From assembly GCA_947497315.1 (NCBI GenBank), contig CANMFX010000001.1:1330698-1394697 (forward strand): 64,000 nucleotides of DNA, read 5' to 3'. The notes under the pieces are model-generated. The model saw only the letters and a list, made by a program, of their open reading frames with translations. It made no database searches and was not told the origin of the DNA. The translations under genes were made by a program, and so were the position numbers. Shown piece by piece: positions 9,959 through 19,400 of the stretch. Within the stretch, counting starts at the first letter, position 1, and each line of letters opens with the position of its first letter. The stretch comes from an uncultured Sphingomonadaceae bacterium. Its GTDB lineage: Bacteria > Pseudomonadota > Alphaproteobacteria > Sphingomonadales > Sphingomonadaceae.

Positions 9959-9975
9959 TGGCAGGAGATTTGCTT
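9959..9975 (+). promoter_or_regulatory. Sigma-54 (RpoN) -24/-12 promoter of second PEP-CTERM gene
   Basis: TGGCAGGAGATTTGCTT matches the RpoN consensus TGGCAC-N5-TTGCW, with the invariant GG (9960-9961) and GC (9972-9973) exactly ten bases apart. Transcription would begin near 9985, some 40 bases before the ATG at 10026. Upstream (9847-9863) is TGTC-N9-GACA, a possible enhancer for an NtrC-type activator. The PrsK/PrsR system with RpoN is known to drive PEP-CTERM genes in other proteobacteria, which supports the call. Confidence 0.72.
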
Positions 9976-10025
9976 AACTTGTCTATCAACTGTTTTTGAT
10001 TTTCCGCCATACCCCGGGGGCAAGT

Positions 10026-10307
10026 ATGAAATTGACGAAACTAACCATATTAGCTGGCGCGGCCGCAATGATCTTGGCCGTCAGCCCCGCGGAAGCGTTA
10101 GGGTATATCGATGGCGAAGGCGAGCATGAGGCATCAACGAGTTTGACCAGCTCTGCTGAAACCTTATCAACCAGTTCTTCTCCCAACAGTTCTTCATCAG
10201 CTGGCATAAAGATTCCGGAACCATCCAATATATTCATGCTGGCATTAGGCATTGCTGGCCTTGTTGCGGGGCGTTACGCGGCGCGAAAAAGGCGCGATAG
10301 GTTTTAA
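10026..10307 (+). CDS. Small PEP-CTERM protein
   Basis: A 93-residue exported protein. Residues 1-~25 are a signal peptide (MKLTKLTILAGAAAMILA... ending PAEA). The mature middle is only ~35 residues and Ser/Thr-rich. Residues 63-93 form the PEP-CTERM signal: IPEPSN, a hydrophobic segment, then an Arg/Lys tail. After removal of both ends almost nothing but a Ser/Thr linker remains, typical of short exosortase substrates. ATG 10026 follows a G-rich ribosome site. The gene has its own sigma-54 promoter and is closed by a strong terminator, so it is an independent unit. Confidence 0.85.
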   Translation: MKLTKLTILAGAAAMILAVSPAEALGYIDGEGEHEASTSLTSSAETLSTSSSPNSSSSAGIKIPEPSNIFMLALGIAGLVAGRYAARKRRDRF

Positions 10308-10354
10308 CAGTTCGTCACCATTGGCGCGCAGATCCTGGATCTTGCTGCGCCATG

Positions 10355-10394
10355 AAAGGGCCGTCATCGGGGGATTAGACGGCCCTTTCCTTTT
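10355..10394 (+). terminator. Strong hairpin terminator after second PEP-CTERM gene
   Basis: An uninterrupted 11-bp stem (AAAGGGCCGTC / GACGGCCCTTT) with an 11-12-base loop is followed by CCTTTT. It separates the PEP-CTERM unit from hisE. Confidence 0.88.
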
Positions 10395-10424
10395 GGATAA
10401 TCGGCATCAGCATGCTGCAAAGGC

Positions 10425-10453
10425 TTGACGCCTGTCCCCTTGCTCGCGCAAAC
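10425..10453 (+). promoter_or_regulatory. Possible promoter of hisE-HIT
   Basis: TTGACG, followed 17 bases later by a poor -10 (GCAAAC). The upstream terminator requires that hisE have its own promoter, and this is the only reasonable -35. The -10 is weak, so confidence is low. Confidence 0.35.
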
Positions 10454-10461
10454 GAGCGCTC

Positions 10462-10779
10462 ATGACTGATATTTTGCAAAAGCTGGAAGCCACCATTCGC
10501 CAGCGCCGCGATGCTGATCCGGCAAGTAGCTATGTTGCCAGCCTGCACGCAAAAGGCCGTGCCAAAATGGCTGAAAAGCTGGGCGAGGAAGCGGTCGAAG
10601 CGGTTATCGCAGCGGTGCAGGACGACAAGGCGGAGATGACAGGAGAAGCGGCGGATGTGCTGTTTCATCTGATGGTGTTGCTCGCCGATATGGACTTGTC
10701 AATTGATGATGTGCTGGCCGAACTGGCGCGCCGTGAAGGTCTGTCAGGCATAGCTGAAAAAGCCTCAAGAAAGGATTGA
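10462..10779 (+). CDS. hisE: Phosphoribosyl-ATP pyrophosphatase
   Basis: Second step of histidine synthesis: PR-ATP to PR-AMP plus pyrophosphate. The 105-residue all-helical MazG-fold protein shows the metal-binding motif EKLGEEAVEAVIAA and the downstream EAADVLFHLMVLL helix. It is detached from hisBHAF by the two PEP-CTERM genes and by a strong terminator. It lies three bases ahead of the HIT-family gene, with which it is surely co-transcribed. Confidence 0.95.
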   Translation: MTDILQKLEATIRQRRDADPASSYVASLHAKGRAKMAEKLGEEAVEAVIAAVQDDKAEMTGEAADVLFHLMVLLADMDLSIDDVLAELARREGLSGIAEKASRKD

Positions 10780-10782
10780 TCC

Positions 10783-11163
10783 ATGGCGATTAATGCAACC
10801 GAGCCTTATGATGATGACAATATTTTCGCCAAAATCCTGCGCGGGGAGATACCCAACAAGACGGTTTACGAGGATGACCATGTTCTCGCCTTTCACGATA
10901 TCAATCCACAGGCGCCGCATCACATTTTGGTAATTCCAAAGGGCAAATATGTCAGTTGGGATGATTTTTCAGCAAAGGCCAGTGAGGCGGAAATCGCTGG
11001 CTTTGTCCGCGGTGTCGGTCATGTCGCCCGGGAAGCCGGGATGGTCGAGCCGGGCTATCGGTTGCTCGCCAATATCGGACATGACGGGCATCAGGAAGTG
11101 CCACATCTCCATGTGCATATATTCGCCGGAAAACCACTTGGCCCGATGTTGATGAGGCGCTAG
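10783..11163 (+). CDS. HIT-family nucleotide hydrolase (HinT-like)
   Basis: A 126-residue histidine-triad protein, likely a purine-nucleoside phosphoramidase. The HxHxH triad is His108, His110 and His112 in PHLHVHIF; the N-terminal DDNIFAKILRGEIPNKTVYEDD block is also typical. Placement directly behind hisE is the common alphaproteobacterial arrangement. Confidence 0.93.
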   Translation: MAINATEPYDDDNIFAKILRGEIPNKTVYEDDHVLAFHDINPQAPHHILVIPKGKYVSWDDFSAKASEAEIAGFVRGVGHVAREAGMVEPGYRLLANIGHDGHQEVPHLHVHIFAGKPLGPMLMRR

Positions 11164-11221
11164 ACACAAGAGAAACCAAGCCGCTTGAACAGCGCACAGA
11201 GTATTTAGGGGAGTTTCGGAT

Positions 11222-12655
11222 ATGGCAGGATCAGCAGCACCGGGTGGAGAAGGCTGGTCGTCGAGATGGGCCTTTGTGCTCGCGGCGGTCGGTGCAGCAG
11301 TCGGCCTCGGCAACATCTGGCGGTTTCCTACCCTGGCAGGGGAAAATGGCGGCGGAGCTTTTGTGCTCGTCTATATCGGATGCATTGTTTTGATCGGCCT
11401 GCCGATGGTGCTTTCCGAGATTTTAATCGGTCGCCATGGACGTAGCGATGCATTTCATAGTGTGGTCAAAGTCGCGGAAGATTCGAATGTCAGCAAAAAC
11501 TGGGGCATATTTGGCGGTATCGGAATTCTCAGCGCTTTCCTGATTCTGACATTCTATAGCGTCGTTGCGGGCTGGGTACTTTACTATGTCGGAGTGATGG
11601 GCAGCGATTTTCTGGGCGCGCTCTTTTCCGGCGACCCGTTTGCCGGCGCGCTCGCATCTGAAAATCCGGAGTCCATACCGGGAAGAATGACCGATCTTTT
11701 CGGCAATATCCCGATGCTGCTGGGTATGCACACTCTGTTCATGATATTGACGATCTGGATCGTTGCACGCGGCGTCACGGATGGAATTGAAAAAGCGGCA
11801 ACTTATTTGATGCCGACATTTTTCGTTCTGTTGGTGCTGATCACGCTTTATGGTGCCTTTACCGGTGAATTTGCCAAAGCCCTGGCCTTTCTGTTCACTC
11901 CGGATTTCAGCAAACTGACACCCTCCGTTATCAACGATGCGCTCGGACAAGCCCTGTTCTCGATGAGTGTCGCGTCCGCAGCCCTGATCACCTACGGCGG
12001 ATACGTGTCCAAGGAAACCAGGCTGGCCCCGACCGCCGGCATGATTGCCTTTGCAGATACCGGCGTTGCCCTGCTCGCGGGCTTGATGATCTTCCCGATT
12101 GTCTTTGCAGTGGGCCTGGACGCCGCTGCTGGGCCGACGCTGGTTTTCCAATCACTACCAATTGCTTTCCACACCATGCCAGCCGGTTCTTTGGTCGGGC
12201 TGTTATTCTTCGTTCTGATCTTCTTTGCTGCCCTGACCAGCTCAATTTCCCTGCTGGAAGGGGTGGTCGCCTGGGCAATGCGCAGATTTGAGTGGAGCCG
12301 CGCCACCACGGCTTGGCTATTTGGCGGATTTGTATTCCTTATCGGAGTGGCCTGTGCACTGTCTCTCAATGTCTGGAGCGATGTCCGGTTGCTTGGTTTC
12401 TGGCCGATGTTCGAGGAAAAGAATATTTTCGATACGATTGATGACCTTGTTTCCAAAATATTGTTGCCGACGACGGCCTTTCTGACGGCGGTATTCATCG
12501 GCTGGCGTGCGGACAAAAAGCTGGTTGAGGCGGAAACGGGACTGGAAGGTTCCCTGTTCGGAATCTACCGCTTCCTGGTGGCGTGGTTGGCTCCGATCGG
12601 CGTGCTGTTGATTTTTGTCTTCGCGGTGTTTCCGAACCTGGTCGGTCAAGGATAG
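11222..12655 (+). CDS. Sodium-dependent transporter, NSS (SNF) family
   Basis: A 477-residue sodium symporter of the neurotransmitter:sodium symporter family, bacterial MhsT/LeuT branch, expected to import amino acids across the inner membrane. The first transmembrane helix carries the sodium/substrate motif VGLGNIWRFPTLAGENGGGAF (first bases of TM1 near residue 28). About 11-12 hydrophobic segments can be counted. The start at 11222 follows GGGGAG. It follows the HIT gene after 58 bases and precedes yacG by three bases. Substrate is not readable from sequence. Confidence 0.92.
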   Translation: MAGSAAPGGEGWSSRWAFVLAAVGAAVGLGNIWRFPTLAGENGGGAFVLVYIGCIVLIGLPMVLSEILIGRHGRSDAFHSVVKVAEDSNVSKNWGIFGGIGILSAFLILTFYSVVAGWVLYYVGVMGSDFLGALFSGDPFAGALASENPESIPGRMTDLFGNIPMLLGMHTLFMILTIWIVARGVTDGIEKAATYLMPTFFVLLVLITLYGAFTGEFAKALAFLFTPDFSKLTPSVINDALGQALFSMSVASAALITYGGYVSKETRLAPTAGMIAFADTGVALLAGLMIFPIVFAVGLDAAAGPTLVFQSLPIAFHTMPAGSLVGLLFFVLIFFAALTSSISLLEGVVAWAMRRFEWSRATTAWLFGGFVFLIGVACALSLNVWSDVRLLGFWPMFEEKNIFDTIDDLVSKILLPTTAFLTAVFIGWRADKKLVEAETGLEGSLFGIYRFLVAWLAPIGVLLIFVFAVFPNLVGQG

Positions 12656-12658
12656 GCA

Positions 12659-12862
12659 GTGGCTGGCGCAAAAGTATCAAAATGCCCGGTATGCCGCAAG
12701 CCGAAGTCGGCGGATTTCGCGCCGTTCTGTAGTGCAGGCTGCAAAGATCGCGATTTGCTCCAATGGCTGGGCGAGGGGTATAAAGTCCCCGGACCGCCGG
12801 TTTCACCCGATCAACTGGCCGATCATTTTGCCGGAGAATCAGGCTGTGACGGAGAGTCCTGA
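12659..12862 (+). CDS. yacG: DNA gyrase inhibitor YacG (zinc-binding)
   Basis: A 67-residue zinc ribbon. Cys9, Cys12, Cys24 and Cys28 (CPVC...CSAGC) form the zinc site, followed by the family block DLLQWLGEGYKVPGPP. In E. coli YacG binds GyrB and inhibits gyrase. The start is GTG at 12659, three bases after the transporter stop. Location immediately upstream of tRNA-Phe is seen in other sphingomonads. Confidence 0.9.
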   Translation: MAGAKVSKCPVCRKPKSADFAPFCSAGCKDRDLLQWLGEGYKVPGPPVSPDQLADHFAGESGCDGES

Positions 12863-12892
12863 ACCAGTGCAATAAAACCGCCATTTTTGGGG

Positions 12893-12921
12893 TGGACAAG
12901 CCATGCAAGCCCCGACTATAG
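12893..12921 (+). promoter_or_regulatory. Promoter of tRNA-Phe
   Basis: TGGACA (12893-12898) and CTATAG (12916-12921) are separated by 17 bases. They would start transcription near 12928, about 30 bases before the mature tRNA. Confidence 0.6.
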
Positions 12922-12960
12922 CGACGCTTCCAATTCGGCGGGAACAACATCCCGCCCGTT

Positions 12961-13036
12961 GCCCGAATAGCTCAGTTGGTAGAGCAAGCGACTGAAAATC
13001 GCTGTGTCGGTGGTTCGAATCCGCCTTCGGGCACCA
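12961..13036 (+). tRNA. tRNA-Phe (anticodon GAA)
   Basis: A 76-base cloverleaf can be folded by eye: acceptor GCCCGAA/TTCGGGC, D stem GCTC/GAGC, anticodon stem AGCGA/TCGCT with loop CTGAAAA, T loop GGTTCGAATCC, discriminator A and encoded CCA. The anticodon GAA is at 12994-12996. A T-run follows at once and may terminate transcription. Confidence 0.97.
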
Positions 13037-13430
13037 CTTTTTTCCTAAGTTTTCGGTGTCTCTAAGCTCAGCGCATTTGCGTAAAATTTTCCCCTATAAT
13101 TCCGTGGTTTAGCCCGTTGAATCGGTGTTACTCCGTGACCAGGGACCATTTGTCAGCTGCCGGATCGGACCAGCCTTCCAGCCACTCCGGCCTTGAGTAA
13201 AGGGAGTACCACTGTTGTGGGACAGTGCTCCCCTGCCTTACCGGTCCGCTCTACGCGTTTGCGAAACCGCTCGATCAGCGATGCCAGCGAGGCTAGTGAG
13301 ATAGGGCGACAAATAAGATACAGGAACGGATGCCGGCTTAGCTGATCCGGGTGGCTGGCACTGCCTTACCCCAACCCCTAGAATTTCAATCAGATGCATT
13401 CGCTCTGACAACACCCTTGAGGCAGCGCCA
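13037..13430. other. Non-coding stretch between tRNA-Phe and autotransporter gene
   Basis: No credible gene is seen in these 394 bases. The main structure is an interrupted hairpin at 13202-13232 (GGGAG...CACTG / CAGTG-CTCCC, loop of eight). It could fold in the 3' end of the autotransporter mRNA, but it lacks a clear U-run. No repeat of the tRNA 3' end, which would mark an integrated element, was found in the window. Confidence 0.5.
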
Positions 13431-16400
13431 TCAAAACTTGATCCGCACCCCGGCCTGCCCACCGTAGCTCATATAGCCTTCTGAGACGTCGGCCTGCGCT
13501 TCGATAAAGCCGCTGAGCGGGCCGTTGCCGAACAATGTCATGCCCGTCTCGATCCGGCCATATGTACCAATCTCGTTGTTGGTCAGCGCGATTGCATCTG
13601 GGCCGAAGGAGAAGCTGACCGGAGCGCCACCTTCGAATTCATGAACGACACTGGCGCCAAGGTAATACCCAATCCCTGTGCCATTGGTGCGCTGGCTCTT
13701 GCCTCCCAGGCGCAGGCCAGCAATGCCGCGCAGGCCGTCAATATTGCCAAAGTCAAAGCGGATATCCTCTATCACTATGTCATCCAGACTGGTTTCCTGA
13801 TAATCGAGGCTTACCTGTGGCTCGATAAAGAAGCCATCATTGCCAAACCGGTATCCGACCTGGGCGTGAATTCCCAACGCATCACCATCGGCTTCTCCCC
13901 GGAAACCACCAGCGCGCGGATCATTCAAATTGCCGCTGATCATATCGTATTTGATCAGTCCATCGGCGTAGAAGCCGCCTGAACTATATGATGCTGACAG
14001 ACCGATATTGAACACTTCAAACCGTGCGCTATTCCCGCGTGAAGCAAAGCGAATGTTCGAGCTGAGATAGCCAGAAGTAATGCCAGCCGCGAAGCCGTCA
14101 CCCGCGTCAGACGCCAGGTCATAGCCAATCTGGAAGCCGAAAAAATCTTGGCTGTAATCGAGATCATTTGCGGTTGGCAACATCAAGCCAGTGCCCATGG
14201 TATCATCTTCGCGATTGGCGACATTGCCATAGAAGGTGAGCCAATGCGGCGAGGCGTTCTCGGCGTCGAATCTGGTGCTCGCACGGTGCTGAGCCCAGGC
14301 ATCGGTGCTGCGATACCACAGCGATTGCGCGCCTTCAGCAAGCTTGGCACCTTCCGCCACGGACGATGTGAAGCGGCGGGAGATGAGATAGTCATTGTTC
14401 GCCGCATCAAAGGTCAGATCAAGCGCAACAAACGGCGTGAAACTGAGCGACTGGGTCGCAAGCTCAAATGCGCCCTCAAGGCTGCCTCCAGCGGCATCGA
14501 CCAGAGTGATCGTGTCGCCCAGACCTGCTCCTGCAGAAACATCATTGATGAGAATACTGGTGGTGCCGCTTGCCGCGCCGCCAATGATCAGCTGATCCGC
14601 CGTACCGGCAAAGTCGACATCGAGCGCCAGCGTGCCATCTACGCCGACAAAGTCGCCATCAATGGTGAGGCTGCCCGACGCAGCCTGACCGACCAGGGTG
14701 ATAAGCCCAGCGCTCCTGAACGTTTCAATACCAATTAGTGATGTCGCCGCCTCGGCAACAACCGTGCCGCCAGCCAGGTTTTCAAACATATCCGCGCCCG
14801 CGCCAAAGTCGCTGGTGCCGCGCACTTGGAACAGGCCAGAGTTTGTAAAGCTGTCATCACCACCAACAAACTGAACAGGGCCCGCAACCGTACCGCTGTT
14901 TGTAAGCGTGATCGGGCCGGTGTTTGCGCCGCTCGCGATGAAGGCGAAGGTTCCGCCAGACAAAGCGCCACTATTGTTGACCGAAACCGCTCCGCCCTGG
15001 GTCGAGACGTCGAAACCATTAACCGCGCCAAACGTCATACCCGTGAGACCTGCGGTGACGGTTCCAGCGCCATCCACGGTAGCTGCAATCCCGGCGAGCG
15101 AGCCCATGACGTCGCCAACACCGGTGATCAGAATATCACCGCCCGCGCCGCCAGTGGCATCAGCCAGAATGCCATTGCCGCCAATTCCGGTGATTGCGTC
15201 AACATCGCGCACAGTGATGGCGCCGCCGCTGGAGGCAAGCTCCAAGCCGTCGCCCGCATTGCCTTGGATGAGGTCAATATTGTCGACAGTCAGATCGCCG
15301 CCAGTCGAAACCAGCATCATGCCATCCGCAGCGCCGGTAATAGTGCCCGAGCTGCCCTGAACCGTGATATTGCCGCTCGTGCTTGAAGCGGAGAGGCCGG
15401 TCATAGAGGTACCCGTAACCAAGGCGGTAGAGGACAGGGTGATCAGAGTGTCGCCCGTTGTCGCGGTTGACATAATACCAACCCTACCCTGGATGACACC
15501 GACATCAAGAGTAATATCACCGGCGGTGTTTTGGCGCGCCATGATGCCAATATCCGAACCGTTGATAGCACCAGCCGTCGTATCGATCACAATGTCCGCA
15601 TCGTTCGTGTTCTGCGTCGCCGCAATACCAGCGGAGCTTTGGCTGGATACATTTCTTGTAGTGATTGTCAGTGGGCCGCTGCCTTCGCTGAAGGCTGCAA
15701 TGCCTTCGCGTTCCGCCGAGACCGCACCAAGCGAGGTATCGATATTCACGTCAGCTCCAGCGGTGCTGTTGGTCACAAGAATACCGGTTCCGCCGCCAGC
15801 GGTTACGTTGCCTGTCGATAGGGAGACCGCACCCGCGCCGGAATTGATGGCGGAGATTCCATTGCTATTGCCGCTGATCATGCCTGTCATGGTGTCAATA
15901 ATCAGATCGCCAAGCGCGAAGCTATCAAGCGTCGCACGGATTGCAGAACTGCTTGTCCCTGTCACATCCGCGGTGGTGATGGAAAGGCCGCCGGTGCCGC
16001 CATTGAGCGCGTAGATACCGCGCTCACCCGTGACAGTGCCCGTTGTCGTTATTGAAAGGTCAGTTCCAACCGCAGATGGCGCGCCCAAACTGCGGCCATT
16101 TCTCGCAAAGATGCCAGTAGAGTTCGTGCCAATAGCCGAATTGGCGTTGATCGTCAGCGCGCCCGTTCCATCATTGACCGCATCAATCCCGGTGTTGAGG
16201 CCGGAGACAAGGCCCTGGGTCGTAATCGTGAGGCTGCTGCCAGAACCGTTTGCAAAGATCCCAGCGTTTGCTGTCGCAATGACATCGCCTGAAACGTTGA
16301 TCGATTGAGCACCGGCCCCATACTGCCGGGTTAGAATGCCGTAGCTCGACCCGTTCACAGCATTCGCGGCGATCGTTAGATCGCCGGTGCCGAGTTGGCG

Positions 16401-19400
16401 CGCATAAATGCCTCGGATTCCGCCGCTGACACTGCCTGCACTGCTGTCAATGATCAGGTCTGTGCCGTAGTTCGCGGCATAAACACCATTCTGGTTGGTG
16501 CCGGCGACATCAGCCGTCGAAATCGAGAGAACGCCTAGGCCAAAGTTATTGGCCCTGATGCCGTCGCTACCACCAGTGACGCTGCCCGCGCTGCTGTCGA
16601 TCGTCAGGTCAGTGCCAGCATTGCTCACTAAGATGCCATAACTGCCCTGGCCGGTAACATCAGCAGTGGTGATCGAAACTTCACCCGTTCCACTGTGATC
16701 GGCAAAAATTCCGAAGGCACTGGCAACCACCGTCCCGGCGCTGCTGTCAATTATGAGATCAGAGCCGGTGCTGGAGGCAGCGATACCGGATTGAAAGATC
16801 AATGGCGCTCCAACTGTCGTTGCGCTCACATCGCCCGTCGTGATTGTGGTGCTTCCGCTGCCAGTATTGGTCGCCAGAATACCGCTGGACAAAGTGGCTG
16901 TGACGGCACCGCCGGTGCTGTCTACTATGATGTTACCCAAACCGTTGGTGGTGGCATATATTCCCAGTTCACCAGTCACTGCACCATTGGTTGCGAGACT
17001 GCCAATGTTGATATCTCCGCCATTCGCTCTGGCAGTGATTCCCCGATCATTGATTGAGGTGATATCCCCTACAAGTCCGCTGCCCTGGATCGAGATGTTA
17101 CCGCCATCTGACACGGCCAGAATTCCGTCTCTACCCGTGCCGGTGATCGCATCAACCGCGGTGACCATGATGTCGCCGCCAGCAGAGTACAAGTTCAACC
17201 CTTCGCCCATCTGGCCGGTTACACTGTCGAGATTGTCGACGGTGATATCGCCGCCCATTGATCGTAAATAGATGCCGACAGTGGCACCAATTACATCGCC
17301 AGAACTGCCCTGAACGGTGATCGCGCCGCCCGTGGATCGCGCATTGATACCTTCGCCGCTGGTGCCGGTGACCACAGCGGTTGAGGCAAGCGTGATTGTG
17401 GTCGCGCCGCTTGTTGCATCGGCATCAATACCCACGTCACCCGTGACTTCATTCACATTGATGGAGAGCGCCCCCACACCCTGTTGATTTGCAGAAATGC
17501 CATCACTGGAACTACCACCAGATACAGAACCAGTAGAGCTGATCGAGAGATCGCCCATGCTGGTAGCCCGGTTGATTGCAAAAATGCCAAGTCCAATCCC
17601 GTTACCGTCTGCATCTCCAACTACATTGGCCACATCAATGGTAAGGGCGCCAGCGCCGAAGTTATCGGCACTGATACCAGTGGAACCACCAGAGACCATA
17701 CCGGTTGAGGTGATTGAGAGGCCACCCATGCTGGCAGCCGTGGCGACCGCAAAGATGCCTGTCCCGCCACCCGTACCGTTTGTGTCCGCAATGACATCAG
17801 CTGCATCAATGGTAAGCGCACCTGCGCCAAAATGAGAGGCAGAGATTCCCGCACTAGCGGCTGAGACGATGCCTGCACTGCTGTCGATGCTCAGATCAGC
17901 ACCGAAATTTCGCACGACAATACCGATGCTGCTTCCACCGGTTACATCCGCCGTTGTGATGGAAAGATCGCCAGAGCCATAATTGCGCGCGTCAATGCCA
18001 CCATTCCCCCCAGTCACAGCGCCAAGCGTGCTGTCAATCGTCAGGGAGGTGCCAGAGTTTTCCGCGCTAATCCCTTCGTTAGACGTTCCCGTAACGTCGG
18101 CCGTGGTGATCTCCAGAGCGCCAAAGCCGCGATTGTCAGCAAAGATACCATAGTTCGCCCCGGTGACCGCACCGGCGCTGCTATCAATGGCCAGATCGGT
18201 GCCCAAATTGGAGGCAAAAATGCCATCATCACCATCACCGGTCACATCAGCCGTGGTGATCGCCAGAGCGCCAAAGCCACGATTGTCAGCAAGGATACCA
18301 TAATTCGCCCCCGTTACCGCACCGGCGCTGCTGTCGACCCTCAGATCAGTGCCGAAACTAAAGGCAAAAATGCCATCATCACCATCGCCGTTTGCGCCAG
18401 CGGTGGTGATCGTCAGTGCACCACTGCCACTGTTGACTGCACGAACGCCATCACCGGCCCCAGAGACCGTCCCGGCGCTGCTATCGATGGAAAGGCTGGT
18501 GCCACTGGCGTTAAAGGCATCAATACCGCCGCCATTGCCACCCGTCACGTCAGCTGTGGTGATCGTCAACGCACCGCTGCCAGAATTGGTGGTACGAATG
18601 CCACTATTATATCCGTAGACCGTCCCAGCGCTGCTGTTGATCGTCAGATCAGTCCCGACACGGTTATTAGCGTTGATAGCATCTCCGGTAAGGCCCATTA
18701 CATTGGCGGTGGTGATCCTCAGCGCGCCATAGCCATCATGATCGGCCCGAATGCCAGTGCTTCGTCCGCTAACACTGCCCGCGCTGCTATCAATCGTCAG
18801 GTCGCTGGTATAATTGCCGTTATCGACAAAGATTCCGTCGCCAAGGATTGAAGTAACATTGCCCGTTGTAATCGATGTTGCACCAGCGCCATTGCTAGTC
18901 GCAAAAATGCCATTATTTCTGCCGCCTACAAGGGCGCCGGAACTGTCGATGGTGATCGAGCCGCCGCCACCAGTGTTGGCAAAGATGCCATTATCCGATC
19001 CGCCGATGTTCCCATTGCCGGTGATGGTGATTGCGCCACCGGTACCGCCCGCGGCATTGGCATTGATGCCATCACCGACAGTACCTTCGATCCCGCCGAC
19101 CAGGCCGTTGCCGGTGATGGTAATATCGCCGCCATCGCTATCAGCCAGAATGCCAAAGCCGCCGGTACCAAGCACAGTATCCACCGCATTCACATTGATC
19201 GCACCGCCCGCTGAACCAAGGTCGAGGCCATCACCAGCCTGGCCTGTCACGCTGTCGAGATTATCGACCATGATATCCGCGTCCATCGTGCTGATAGCGA
19301 TACCATCGGTCCCGCCGGTGACATTGCCGGAGCTGCCCTGAACCGTAATATCCGCCATCATGCCTGTTGAAGCGGACAATATGCCCTCTGCCGCTGTGCC

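Noticed and set aside
13037..13430. Integration site (att) at the 3' end of tRNA-Phe
   Set aside because: No second copy of the tRNA 3' end and no integrase gene was seen in the window, so an integrated island cannot be supported.
13238..13462. A 74-codon minus-strand frame at the autotransporter 3' end
   Set aside because: Overlaps the autotransporter C-terminus in another frame and resembles nothing known.
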